From Oscillospiraceae bacterium (GTDB taxonomy: Bacteria > Bacillota > Clostridia > Oscillospirales > Oscillospiraceae): 64,000 nt of DNA. Shown here one piece after another: positions 52,687 through 60,905 of this stretch. The notes beneath the pieces were generated by a model. It did no database searches, was not told the origin of the DNA, and saw only the letters and a list, made by a program, of their open reading frames with translations. Both the position numbers and the translations under genes were made by a program. Position 1 is the first letter of the stretch. Each line of letters starts with the position of its first letter. The stretch covers positions 2,108,001 to 2,172,000 of the forward strand of contig AP025582.1 in NCBI GenBank assembly GCA_022846075.1. The letters run 5' to 3'.

Positions 52687-54009
52687 TCAGTGGTGGCTCT
52701 CTCTCAAAATGACCGATTCAGAAACGATATTTTGATCTCCCAACGCATCGTTCACATATTGCCGTTTGGTCTTATTCTCCAGCCTCATCGCTTCGGTGAG
52801 ATGCAGGATGATCCCGCTGTTTGCCAGCATGTCCTGGAGCGTGCCGACCTCAAGATCGTGAAGCGTCTTCCCACGCTTGACCGCCAGCGCCGCAGCCAGG
52901 CCCGCAACCTGGCCGGTGAACGCGCACGCGGGGATAAACCGCGTAAGCTCCCAGGCCTCTTTACTGCCGCCCACCGTCCTGCCCGCTACAATCATATTGT
53001 CAAACTGGCCGCTGAGCAGCGCTTCATAGGGCAGCTCGTACACCGGGGCATGGGGCTTGATGGAATCCACGACGCAGCCCACGGAGTTCGGCTCGTACTT
53101 TTCGGGCACAGGTACAAAGGGCACCTTTGAGCGGATGGATCTGGTGGTGCGGAACTGCGGCGTAAACGGCATGGTGAGCATAGCGTAGTCCGCCCTCTGA
53201 TGCGCTTTCAGATACTCCCGCGCCAGTTTTCTGCTGAGCTTGATGTATTCGTTTCGGCTTTCACTGTCGCAGCCAGTGAACGTAGGCAGCTCGGTGCCAG
53301 AATTATCGGAACAGGCATTCTGGCCGATCCACCTGATCCGCACGGCGTCTATCATGCTTCCCCGGGAAATTCCCTTCCGCATGACGTCAAAGTTCAATTC
53401 ATGGCACCAGAAGGAAACCAGGTTTTCCGCGGTGACGCAATCCGCCCCCGCCCGGGCAAATACATCGCAGTCGCCAGATGCGTCAACCACCATTTTAGCC
53501 ATGTAGGCGGTCCTGCCGGATTTATTTTCCACAATTACGCCCTTGCATTTCCTGCCCTCCAGAATGGGCTCAGAAAACACCGTGTCAAATACGACCTCTA
53601 CGCCCTCGCGTTCCATCATTTCATCAAAGGCAAAAATGGCGGCGGGCACGTTGAACTGGGTACGGTATCTCCCGGCGGGGGCCTCCAGGCGGAAAGGGCG
53701 GCCGCGCCAGCAGTCAGGAAGGTTATCGTAGCCATACCGAATCGTTTCATGCAGCAGTTCTTCTGCCAGGCCGCCATATACTTTGTTCCCGCAGCCGTCA
53801 CAAAGCGCCAAGTAAATGCAGACGTTTCCCAAGGTCGCCAGGCCGCCCAGGACGATGCTCTTTTCTATCAAAACCACATGCATGCCGTTTCTCGCCGCGC
53901 TTACGGCGGCGGAAATTCCCGCGATCCCGCCTCCTACGACGACGACATCACAGTTCTTTACAACAGGAACCGTTTGCTTTGCAATAACAAATTCATCATG
54001 CAGCTCCAC
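52687..54009 (-). CDS. FAD-dependent oxidoreductase (FAD_oxidored family)
   Basis: A 440-residue flavoprotein. The dinucleotide-binding motif VVVVGGGIAGISAAVSAARNG is near residue 25, and the FAD-ribose glutamate in VLIEKS follows. The C-terminal GRTVGGSKEAW and ACAFTGQVAGLAAALA segments belong to the family. Members are little characterised; some reduce or oxidise unsaturated acids. It is divergent from a LysR regulator and is followed 18 bases later by a SLC13 transporter, so a two-gene acid-using operon is likely. Confidence 0.85.
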   Translation of the reverse strand: MELHDEFVIAKQTVPVVKNCDVVVVGGGIAGISAAVSAARNGMHVVLIEKSIVLGGLATLGNVCIYLALCDGCGNKVYGGLAEELLHETIRYGYDNLPDCWRGRPFRLEAPAGRYRTQFNVPAAIFAFDEMMEREGVEVVFDTVFSEPILEGRKCKGVIVENKSGRTAYMAKMVVDASGDCDVFARAGADCVTAENLVSFWCHELNFDVMRKGISRGSMIDAVRIRWIGQNACSDNSGTELPTFTGCDSESRNEYIKLSRKLAREYLKAHQRADYAMLTMPFTPQFRTTRSIRSKVPFVPVPEKYEPNSVGCVVDSIKPHAPVYELPYEALLSGQFDNMIVAGRTVGGSKEAWELTRFIPACAFTGQVAGLAAALAVKRGKTLHDLEVGTLQDMLANSGIILHLTEAMRLENKTKRQYVNDALGDQNIVSESVILRESHH

Positions 54010-54047
54010 GCCACACCACTCCCCGTTTTATTGACTTTTGATAAATA

Positions 54048-54061
54048 CAATGGTACCATTG
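54048..54061. promoter_or_regulatory. Candidate LysR operator: perfect 14 bp palindrome
   Basis: CAATGGTACCATTG lies in the 140-base region between the divergent FAD oxidoreductase and LysR genes. A TTGACT-N17-TACCAT promoter for lysR (54031-54059) overlaps it, which would give autorepression. Confidence 0.6.
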
Positions 54062-54149
54062 CATTACATATTTTATGAGAATTTTACAAGAAAGTAAATT
54101 ATGGATATGTTTATTGATGCTTAACAGAAAGGTTAAGGGGCTGAGTTTT

Positions 54150-55061
54150 ATGAATAAGTTGGCATACGAATACTTTCTCGAAGTGGTAAAACGCGGAACC
54201 CTCTCTGAAGCTGCGGAGCATCTTTATGTTTCACAGCCGGCCATCTCCCGGCAGATTTCCAATCTGGAGAGTGAGCTGGGGTTTGCCCTTTTTTACAGGG
54301 AGCCTCACGGGCTTCGTCTGACCCCGGGTGGAAATCTGTTTTTTCAGGAATGCGAAAAGCTGCAGACCCGGTACGAGCAGATATTGTCGGAGGCCCAAAG
54401 TGCCAACGCCGGAAAGATCGGCTATGTAAAGATCGGCATACAAGAGGGGCATGACGTGGATGATTCGTTGATTGACATCATACATAACTTCAGAAATGAA
54501 CATCCGGACATTGCCGTCGAGGTGGTTTCTCTCTCTCACAAAGCGCTTCTTGAGAGCTTGTCGCTTAATAAGCTGGATGTAGGGATCGCAATTTGCTTCA
54601 ACGAGAAAAATGAATTCAGCAATTTGGGAAGCCGATTCCTGAGACAGCGGCAGAGCTATGTCATATTGAACCAGGATCATCGTCTTTCGCGCTCCGGTAA
54701 ACTTGACTTGGAGGCGTTAAGCGATGAGACGCTAATGATTACCTGCCCGGATGTCGCCACAGATGGAGTCGATTTTGTAAAAAGAACGTGCGGCAAACTG
54801 AACATCCACCCGAAGAGCATCCGCCTGGCTCCCAGTTATTCCACCCTTTATATCTGGCTGTCAATGAACGAAGGCTTTGCCATCTCCGATCAAAACGCAT
54901 GGTTTGAAAACCGTAAACTCAAGTATTTCCCCCTGCCTTCAGAGGGAGACTCAACGCAGGTTGCCTATTGGGCAAAAAACAAGATTTCTCCATGCGCAAA
55001 GATGTTCGTAGATTATCTTGACAGCAACATTAACGTTTTTGAGGCAGGCTTGACAAAATAG
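54150..55061 (+). CDS. LysR-family transcriptional regulator
   Basis: A 303-residue LysR regulator. The N-terminal winged helix (FLEVVKRGTLSEAAEHLYVSQPAISRQISNLESELGFALF) is classic, followed by the linker helix and a two-subdomain effector region (GKIGYVKIGIQ at about residue 90). The start is ATG 54150 with AAGGGG 10 bases upstream; longer starts add unlikely sequence. It should control the divergent FAD oxidoreductase/SLC13 operon from the palindrome at 54048-54061. Confidence 0.93.
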   Translation: MNKLAYEYFLEVVKRGTLSEAAEHLYVSQPAISRQISNLESELGFALFYREPHGLRLTPGGNLFFQECEKLQTRYEQILSEAQSANAGKIGYVKIGIQEGHDVDDSLIDIIHNFRNEHPDIAVEVVSLSHKALLESLSLNKLDVGIAICFNEKNEFSNLGSRFLRQRQSYVILNQDHRLSRSGKLDLEALSDETLMITCPDVATDGVDFVKRTCGKLNIHPKSIRLAPSYSTLYIWLSMNEGFAISDQNAWFENRKLKYFPLPSEGDSTQVAYWAKNKISPCAKMFVDYLDSNINVFEAGLTK

Positions 55062-55161
55062 GCAAACTTTTCGTCCGTCGACTTTGAAGTATAATTTTCA
55101 AATATTTGCTACATGCAACGCAGCCTCTCGACTGCATAATGCTAATCTCTTTCCCGCCGTC

Positions 55162-55200
55162 AAAAGCTCCAAGGTCATTGACCTTGGAGCTTTTCCTTTT
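55162..55200 (+). terminator. Terminator after the LysR gene
   Basis: A 16-base perfect stem AAAAGCTCCAAGGTCA / TGACCTTGGAGCTTTT, then CCTTTTC. Confidence 0.88.
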
Positions 55201-55252
55201 CACTTCTTAATATAAGTTTACAATCTGTTCACCCCTTCCTTCCCTCCTTCGG

Positions 55253-55281
55253 TTGCTAAATAGGCATTTTTAGGCTATAAT
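55253..55281 (+). promoter_or_regulatory. Sigma-A promoter of the 599-residue membrane protein gene
   Basis: TTGCTA (55253-55258) and TATAAT (55276-55281) with a 17-base spacer. Confidence 0.75.
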
Positions 55282-55345
55282 ACCCACAGTTGGCAACGCA
55301 AACACGGACGGGCCTTTCCCGTCCGCACAAAGGAGAATGGTCATA

Positions 55346-57142
55346 TTGAGTAACGAAGCGGTCAAACAGGGCCACGGCCCAAAGGGAAAAATGGGAAAGA
55401 TCCTCATCAATCTGCTGGTCACTTTGGTAGTTGGCGCGGTCTATTTCTACATCTCCCTCCCCGCCCTTAACCTCCAGTCCGAGGAATTCTACGGCTTTGT
55501 GCTGCTGTTGTGCGTCGTATACATCCTCTCCGCCCTGGTAACCTCCGGTTTCGATGTGAAGGGCGCCAGCGGACTGAAGGAGTACTTCAAGTTCATCAAG
55601 TCACAGTGCATGCCCATCGGCATCCTGCTGGCGGGGCTCATCGTGATCGCCATTGTCGGCCAGGTGGTGTCCATGCCCATCTTCCGGGCCGGCGCCTACC
55701 GGGACCTGCTGGATGTCCAGGAGATGAACGCCGAGGACTTCTCCAAGGACGTCAGCGAGATCTCCTTCAGCGAGATCCCCACCCTGGATCTGGCCTCCGC
55801 CCAGTATTTGGGCGACCGGCAGATGGGCACCCTCTCCGACATGGTCAGCCAGTTTGAGGTCTCCGACGCCTACACTCAGATCAACTACAACGGCCAGCCC
55901 TATCGGGTGGCGGCGCTGGAGTACGCCGACCTCATCAAGTGGTTCACCAACCGCTCCGAAGGCCTGCCCGCCTATGTCATGGTAAACATGGTCACTCAGA
56001 AGGCCGACGTCATCCGTCTGCCCGAGGGCCAGGGCGTAAAGTACTCCCCCTCCGAACCCCTCAACCGCAACATCGCCCGCCACCTGCGCTTCCAGTATCC
56101 TACCTTTATGTTCGGCACCCCCGTCTTTGAGGTGGACGACCAGGGCAACCCCTGGTGGATCGCCCCCAAGATCGTCAAGACCATCGGCCTGTTCGGCGGC
56201 ACCGACATCAACGGGGCCGTCATGGTCAACGCCATCACCGGGGAGAGCCAGTACTACGAAGAGGTCCCCAACTGGGTGGATAACGTCTACAACCCCGCAC
56301 TCATTGCCCAGCAGTACGATTATCACGGCACTCTGGTCCACGGCTTTATCAACTCCGTATTCGGCCAGCGGGACGTGAAGGTAACGACCCGGGACTCCAA
56401 CTATATCGCGTTAAACGACGACGTATATATGTACACCGGCATCACTTCCGCCACCAGCGACCAGTCCAACCTGGGCTTCCTCCTGTCCAACCAGCGGACC
56501 AAAGAGACCAAGTACTACACCGCCCCCGGCGCCACCGAGCAGTCGGCCATGAACTCCGCCATGGGCGTGGTCCAGGACCTTGGCTACACCGCCACTTTCC
56601 CCCTGCTGCTGAACATCTCCGGGGAGCCCACCTACTTCATCCCCCTGAAAGACAAGACCCAGCTCGTCAAAATGTACGCCATGGTCAACGTTGAGCAGTA
56701 CCAGATCGTGGCCACCGACACTACGGTCTCCGGCTGCGAGCAGAAGTATATTTCCCTCCTGGCCGAAAAGGGCATCACGCTCCCGGAGGCCCTGCCCCAG
56801 ACCACCGCCTCCGGCGTCATTGCCGAGCTCCGTTCCGCCGTGCTGGACGGCAACACCTATTACTTTATCCGCCTGGAGAACGAAGAAGTCTTCTACTCCA
56901 TCTCCGCCGCAAAGAACAACGTGGCCGTCATCCTCAACGTGGGCGACACAGTGACCATTGAGCACGCCCCCGCCGGAGAGGGTGCCCCGTCCTCCATCCT
57001 CAGCGGCTACTCCGTGACCCTGAACCAAAAGGGCGACGGCGCCGCAGTTCCCTCTGTGGCCCCCGTCATTCCTCTTCCCGAGGAGAGCTTGTCCTCCGAT
57101 AACGTCCTCCCCTCCGAGCCTCCCACGGACACTGTGGGCTGA
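55346..57142 (+). CDS. Large membrane-anchored protein of unknown function
   Basis: About 598 residues. The N-terminus has three hydrophobic helices (about residues 17-40, 45-65, 85-110); the rest is a large soluble domain with repeated aromatic-rich strands (NPWWIAPKIVKTIGLFGGTDINGAVMVN, EVPNWVDNVYNPALIAQQYDYHG). A low-complexity tail rich in P, S and V closes it. I start at TTG 55346, 10 bases after GGAG; the ATG at 55337 sits directly against the ribosome site. Related proteins occur in many clostridia without a function. Cell-envelope work is likely because of the anchor plus large extracytoplasmic part. Confidence 0.7.
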   Translation: MSNEAVKQGHGPKGKMGKILINLLVTLVVGAVYFYISLPALNLQSEEFYGFVLLLCVVYILSALVTSGFDVKGASGLKEYFKFIKSQCMPIGILLAGLIVIAIVGQVVSMPIFRAGAYRDLLDVQEMNAEDFSKDVSEISFSEIPTLDLASAQYLGDRQMGTLSDMVSQFEVSDAYTQINYNGQPYRVAALEYADLIKWFTNRSEGLPAYVMVNMVTQKADVIRLPEGQGVKYSPSEPLNRNIARHLRFQYPTFMFGTPVFEVDDQGNPWWIAPKIVKTIGLFGGTDINGAVMVNAITGESQYYEEVPNWVDNVYNPALIAQQYDYHGTLVHGFINSVFGQRDVKVTTRDSNYIALNDDVYMYTGITSATSDQSNLGFLLSNQRTKETKYYTAPGATEQSAMNSAMGVVQDLGYTATFPLLLNISGEPTYFIPLKDKTQLVKMYAMVNVEQYQIVATDTTVSGCEQKYISLLAEKGITLPEALPQTTASGVIAELRSAVLDGNTYYFIRLENEEVFYSISAAKNNVAVILNVGDTVTIEHAPAGEGAPSSILSGYSVTLNQKGDGAAVPSVAPVIPLPEESLSSDNVLPSEPPTDTVG

Positions 57143-57154
57143 TTAATAAAAAAC

Positions 57155-57185
57155 GGCGGGTGGAACCCAAGAGGTTCCACCCGCC
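57155..57185. terminator. Terminator between the membrane protein and Cys/Gly-rich genes
   Basis: GGCGGGTGGAACC (57155-57167) pairs with GGTTCCACCCGCC (57173-57185). The flanking A6 at 57148-57153 makes a good T run for the minus strand, so it ends the Cys-rich gene best. Confidence 0.88.
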
Positions 57186-57212
57186 ATTTATGTTTTGCTT
57201 TGGTATTGCAGC

Positions 57213-57392
57213 TCAGCAGCCACAGCCGGTGTTACAGCCGCAGCCATTGTTGCAGCCACAGCCGCAGCCGCAGCCGCAGCTATTGCCGCCCCAGCCGCCG
57301 CCACAGCAGCAGATGATGATGAGGATCAGGATGATCCACAGGCAGCCGCCGCCGCCCCAGCCGCCGCCACAACCATTATTGCAGCACCCCAT
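57213..57392 (-). CDS. Small Cys/Gly-rich peptide with a central membrane helix
   Basis: A 59-residue product: MGCCNNGCGGGWGGGGC, a hydrophobic core LWIILILIIICCC, then a tail of (GC)n and N-G-C-G-C repeats, with about 17 cysteines. GGGAGG sits 7-8 bases before ATG 57392. I recall such sequences annotated as chorion-class high-cysteine proteins in clostridia, and the layout also resembles YjcZ-type sporulation peptides. A role as metal-binding, spore-coat or crosslinked surface peptide is a guess. The gene ends in a strong terminator, which supports real expression. Confidence 0.65.
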   Translation of the reverse strand: MGCCNNGCGGGWGGGGCLWIILILIIICCCGGGWGGNSCGCGCGCGCNNGCGCNTGCGC

Positions 57393-57484
57393 AAGAAGTA
57401 CCTCCCAAAAAGAGAATTTGAAGTCCGGCAGGTCTTTCCTGTCCGTCTCCATTTCATCTTATGCGGCACTCCCCCGGTGGTGCG

Positions 57485-58162
57485 TCACTCCACGCCGGTT
57501 TCTTTTCCCGCCGTCTCCGGCGGCAGGGCCTCCATGGTGCCAACACAGCGGTTGATGGGTGTCCCCAGCTGATAGAATTTCTCCTCATAGTCGGTCATGA
57601 TCCCCGTAGGGCCGCCGGCGTGGAGATCCCGCGTCACCTCGGACAGCGTAAACCCGGCCTTGGGGAACTGAAACAGAGACCACTCGAAAAGGTCATGGTT
57701 ATCCGTCTTAAAATGAATCTGCCCCCCTTGAGACAACACCTTGCGGTAGCGCAGTAGAAAACCCGGATGGGTCAGCCTCCGCTTGGCGTACCGGGCCCCG
57801 GGCCACGGGTCACAAAAATTGATATAGATCCGATCCACCTCGCCGGGGGCAAAATACGCCTCCAAATCGGCGGCGTCGGCGTCCAGGAAAAAGACGTTGT
57901 TCAGCTCCAGCTCCCTGGCCCGCTCGGCAGCGATGACCATGGCGTCCGGCACCCGCTCCACGGCGATCAAAAGCGCATCCGGCTCCGCCTGGGCGGTCCC
58001 CACCGTAAAACGTCCCTTGCCGCAGCCCAGCTCCACCCGGAGCGCCCCGGTCCCCGGCATCAGCTCCCGCCACCGGCCCCTGTGCTCCTTTGGGTCTGTG
58101 ATTACCAGTTCCCCACAGGCTTCCAGACGGGGGATCAAATTGGGTTTCTTTCTCATTCGCAT
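57485..58162 (-). CDS. trmB: tRNA (guanine-N7-)-methyltransferase
   Basis: A 225-residue SAM-dependent enzyme that makes m7G46 in tRNA. The SAM-binding segment VELGCGKGRFTVGTA is near residue 43. INFCDPWPGARYAKRRLTHPGFL is the TrmB signature with the catalytic Asp, and the C-terminal TDYEEKF is typical. Length is normal. It is transcribed alone, between the Cys-rich gene and the tRNA-Pro repeat region. Confidence 0.96.
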   Translation of the reverse strand: MRMRKKPNLIPRLEACGELVITDPKEHRGRWRELMPGTGALRVELGCGKGRFTVGTAQAEPDALLIAVERVPDAMVIAAERARELELNNVFFLDADAADLEAYFAPGEVDRIYINFCDPWPGARYAKRRLTHPGFLLRYRKVLSQGGQIHFKTDNHDLFEWSLFQFPKAGFTLSEVTRDLHAGGPTGIMTDYEEKFYQLGTPINRCVGTMEALPPETAGKETGVE

Positions 58163-58436
58163 GGCAGTTTCCTCATTTCCCAGATATTGTTTTTAGAATA
58201 CCACACCGAAAGAACTCTTGCAATCCCGGCATTTTTAACGTATAATAAATAGGCATTTTGAGAGTCCCCCATTGGCAGTGTGTCACACTTGGAAAATGCC
58301 GTGCCTGTACCCAACCCATGCTGATATAAAACATCGTAATTCTTTGATATATGGCAGTTGTGTGGTTTCTTTCCCAATGATAGCCCCCTTTAGGGTTGTT
58401 TGGGAGATGTAGAAGGCCACAGGCAACATCAAATAT

Positions 58437-58474
58437 CCGGGTATAGCGAAGTTGGTATCGCGCCTGGTTTGGGA
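58437..58474 (+). repeat. tRNA-Pro 5-prime half copy A
   Basis: This stretch resembles the first 37-38 bases of the intact tRNA-Pro at 59052, up to the anticodon loop TTTGGG, and then diverges. The D-stem is GCGA/TCGC, a compensated change from GCGC/GCGC. No 3-prime half follows, so it is not a tRNA gene. Confidence 0.85.
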
Positions 58475-58638
58475 GCACCGAGTACGCAAACAGTTTGTGT
58501 TTTCTCCGGCGAAAAAGATGCGGAATTTCGTTGTGACCTCTTGAAAAAGTTGAAATTAAGGTTAAAATAATATGGGTCACAGTATGGGTCAAAAGCCCGT
58601 GACCCATACCTGACCCATACGGGAATAAAATCAAATAT

Positions 58639-58676
58639 CCGGGTGTAGCGAAGGTGGTATCGCGCTTGATTTGGGA
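58639..58676 (+). repeat. tRNA-Pro 5-prime half copy B
   Basis: A second copy, 202 bases after copy A, again ending at TTTGGGA. Upstream at 58571-58619 are two TATGGGTCA and two TGACCCATA motifs facing each other. Confidence 0.85.
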
Positions 58677-58840
58677 GTGCCGTGCCGCTATCCGGGGCGG
58701 GTGAAGGGGAAACGCCGGAAGCCTTTGGGACACGGTCGCTTGTGGCATTTGACCGTCAGTTGAAAAGCACCGCAAAATTGCATCTGACCACATCTTTGAC
58801 CACAGACAGCAGAATTTCCGAAAACCGAAACAGCAAATAT

Positions 58841-58878
58841 CCGGGTATAGCGAAGTTGGTATCGCGCCTGGTTTGGAA
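58841..58878 (+). repeat. tRNA-Pro 5-prime half copy C
   Basis: A third copy, 202 bases after copy B, nearly identical to copy A. Paired TGACCACA motifs at 58785-58792 and 58797-58804 precede it. The last interval to the true tRNA is 211 bases, with the same pair at 58985-58992 and 58997-59004. Confidence 0.85.
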
Positions 58879-59051
58879 GTACGCGGGCCTCATCCATGAG
58901 GGAAAAAGCACAACCCCACGACCCGCTGGGACACTACCAGAAGCGGGAACCGTTCCAGAAAAGTCTTTGGTCAAAAATCGGCGTTGACCACATGTTTGAC
59001 CACATTTGGAAAACCTCCGAGTTTCCTTCCGCAGAACGGAAAACTGAATAT

Positions 59052-59127
59052 CCGGGTGTAGCGCAGTTGGTAGCGCACGTGATTTGGGTTCACGGGGCCG
59101 GGCGTTCGAATCGCCCCACTCGGACCA
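59052..59127 (+). tRNA. tRNA-Pro (anticodon TGG)
   Basis: Acceptor CCGGGTG/CACTCGG, D-stem GCGC/GCGC, anticodon stem CGTGA/TCACG with loop TTTGGGT (anticodon TGG at 59085-59087), T-stem GGGCG/CGCCC around TTCGAAT, discriminator A and encoded CCA. It reads CCN proline codons and appears to be an integration target. Confidence 0.95.
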
Positions 59128-59130
59128 CAA

Positions 59131-59166
59131 AAACCGCCAAAATATTTCGATTTTGGCGGTTTTTTA
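59131..59166 (+). terminator. Terminator after tRNA-Pro
   Basis: AAACCGCCAAAAT pairs with ATTTTGGCGGTTT and is followed by a T run. Confidence 0.92.
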
Positions 59167-59366
59167 TAACTTTATGGGACTTTAGTTATATCCACTATTA
59201 GGGTCTGACTTTTACCATGCTTCCCAAGAAGTGCGTTAATTCCTTTTGTGGATTGTTCCATGGTTTTCATTACAGTTGATTCTGTTCTATATTATAATTG
59301 AACAGACCTATGAATCGGAATTTGTAAACCAATATATTTCTTACAAAGACAACAAGGATGATGGTA

Positions 59367-59849
59367 ATGACGGATAGAGAATTAAATGAGTTTAATAGGC
59401 GACTCAATAAAATAAAAGAACTCGGCATTTATGTTCCGAAAGAAATGACACCAGAGAGTAAAATTAGAGGTGTATATGGATTTTTTGTTAAATTAGATGT
59501 AAATAATACTTGTTTTTATATAGGAAAATCAAACAATATTTTTCTTAGAATATTCGGGAATACTTCACATCTAAATGATTATTTGCGTGATATTAGGAGA
59601 ACAGATGTTCATAAAAAAATCGAGAAATATTTAAATGATGGACATGAAATTGAAATTAAAATTCTTCAAAAAATCGATTATATTGGGGATTCATTTGAAA
59701 AGGACGCAAACAGATTGGCACTTGCAGAATTACAAGAATTAGTGAAATATCAAGACATGGGTGGATGTCAAGAACAATTATCAGAAGCTGTTAAAGAGAG
59801 GTATGAAAGGATTGAATGGGAGCGCATTTTCAAACCATTTAAAATATGA
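59367..59849 (+). CDS. GIY-YIG nuclease-domain protein in an AT-rich islet
   Basis: A 160-residue protein with a GIY-YIG-like core: GVYGFF (about residue 35), CFYIGKS 10 residues later, LRIFG with the arginine, and a glutamate in LALAELQELVKYQ near residue 130. Such domains cleave or nick DNA in mobile elements and homing systems. ATG 59367 is chosen (AAGGA 8 bases before). The gene is strikingly AT-rich compared with flanking core genes, and it lies directly after tRNA-Pro, so it was probably acquired. The substrate is unknown. Confidence 0.78.
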   Translation: MTDRELNEFNRRLNKIKELGIYVPKEMTPESKIRGVYGFFVKLDVNNTCFYIGKSNNIFLRIFGNTSHLNDYLRDIRRTDVHKKIEKYLNDGHEIEIKILQKIDYIGDSFEKDANRLALAELQELVKYQDMGGCQEQLSEAVKERYERIEWERIFKPFKI

Positions 59850-59960
59850 TATATTCCTTGAAATACCTGTTTGTATGAGAGATTATGAACATAATTAATA
59901 GTGAATGGTCAAGTTCTGTGTTAAAAATCCACTCGCATCAATAATAGGTATCAAACACAA

Positions 59961-59994
59961 AAAACCTCTGAAATCGGCTGATTCCAGAGGTTTT
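59961..59994. terminator. Terminator between the GIY-YIG gene and convergent gene
   Basis: AAAACCTCTG pairs with CAGAGGTTTT, with T runs on either side, between converging genes. Confidence 0.8.
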
Positions 59995-60035
59995 TCTTGT
60001 GCATTGTCACTTGCGTCGCAGGAACTAAAACGATA

Positions 60036-60287
60036 TTAATCATCGTTCGAAAGATACCAACCATGTTCACGATGGACACCATAACTTTTGCCAGAATGAT
60101 CTTCACTGTTATAACTATCCCACTCTCTTTGGTTTATTTCTTCATCAATGGCATCTATCGTTTCGATTTCTGCGTCGAAATCTCCATCCAGAATTGAACC
60201 GGAACACCAGTCTGTACTGGATGATATTTCAGATTTTTTGGCTCTGAGTTCATCCTCACTTGCTGATTTAAGCCAACTTTTCTTCAT
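60036..60287 (-). CDS. Small acidic hypothetical protein
   Basis: An 83-residue soluble protein, strongly acidic in the middle (DGDFDAEIETIDAIDEEINQ). A GAGGAGG site lies 8 bases before the ATG, and it is 18 bases downstream of the next hypothetical gene on the same strand. No domain is recognised. Position in the islet after tRNA-Pro suggests a mobile origin. Confidence 0.6.
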   Translation of the reverse strand: MKKSWLKSASEDELRAKKSEISSSTDWCSGSILDGDFDAEIETIDAIDEEINQREWDSYNSEDHSGKSYGVHREHGWYLSNDD

Positions 60288-60305
60288 TACAATGACCTCC
60301 TCAAT

Positions 60306-60872
60306 TTATGCAACTTTGTATTCGTGAGCCTCTGGTGACTGCCTACGTTCATTCCACCAAGATTTTACCTTTGGTGCCACTTTGTAAATTCCGTATCCAA
60401 GAATAATTACCCCACCCCAAGCGAGTCCGATTTTACCGCCTGTCTTCCATTTCGTGATGAGTTCCTCTGTTTCCAAAGCAGCACGCTCTGCCGCTTCCCG
60501 CGTTGCTTTTTCTGCGGCTTCTTTTGCCAGAAAATCCGTATTAGCCCGCGCCCTTGCTGCAGCTTGGGCGGCATACCTTGCAACACGATCTGCGGCTATC
60601 TCGCCACGCACTTCGCTAATAAACTCGGCGGAGACATCCAACACATCTTTTATCGAATCATCGAAGGTTCGTGTAGTCCAATAGCGGTTATAGCAAGCAT
60701 AGCCGCCCGTACCACGGTGAAAGTCTTTTTCTACAGCATATTGGAGAGCCTTCTGTGTCACGTCATAATTACCCGGTGTTCCCTGAAGAAAACCTTGTTT
60801 TACCAAGACTCGATTCATTTCCTCTGCTGTCAAACCGTAATTTTGTCCTAAAACTCTCGCTGATACCAGCAT
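60306..60872 (-). CDS. Hypothetical protein: phage-like N-domain, Ala-rich coil, membrane anchor
   Basis: A 188-residue protein in three parts. Residues 1-75 resemble the small DNA-binding-like domain of phage KilA-C/antirepressor proteins (TAEEMNRVLVKQGFLQ..NYDVTQKALQYA with WTTRTF). Residues 95-145 are a long Ala/Arg/Glu-rich helix with coiled-coil character. One membrane helix follows (about 149-168), with a charged end. AAAGGGGACG precedes the start. The combination is unusual; a membrane-tethered DNA-binding or immunity protein would fit. No confident family. Confidence 0.6.
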   Translation of the reverse strand: MLVSARVLGQNYGLTAEEMNRVLVKQGFLQGTPGNYDVTQKALQYAVEKDFHRGTGGYACYNRYWTTRTFDDSIKDVLDVSAEFISEVRGEIAADRVARYAAQAAARARANTDFLAKEAAEKATREAAERAALETEELITKWKTGGKIGLAWGGVIILGYGIYKVAPKVKSWWNERRQSPEAHEYKVA

Positions 60873-60905
60873 AGGCTACTCGTCCCCTTTCTAATTTCTA
60901 ACTCG

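Noticed and set aside
58173-58793. Long minus-strand frame through the tRNA-half region
   Set aside because: It runs through two tRNA-half copies, has no ribosome site and no domain; the similarity between frames comes from the DNA repeats.
58437-59127. Possible CRISPR array
   Set aside because: The repeated unit is a tRNA 5-prime half at about 202 bp spacing, with diverged copies and no cas genes.
58756-59130. Minus-strand reading frame beginning MWSEWGDSNARPREPKSRAL
   Set aside because: It is the antisense of tRNA-Pro and its half copy; this peptide type is a familiar artefact of translating tRNA genes backwards.
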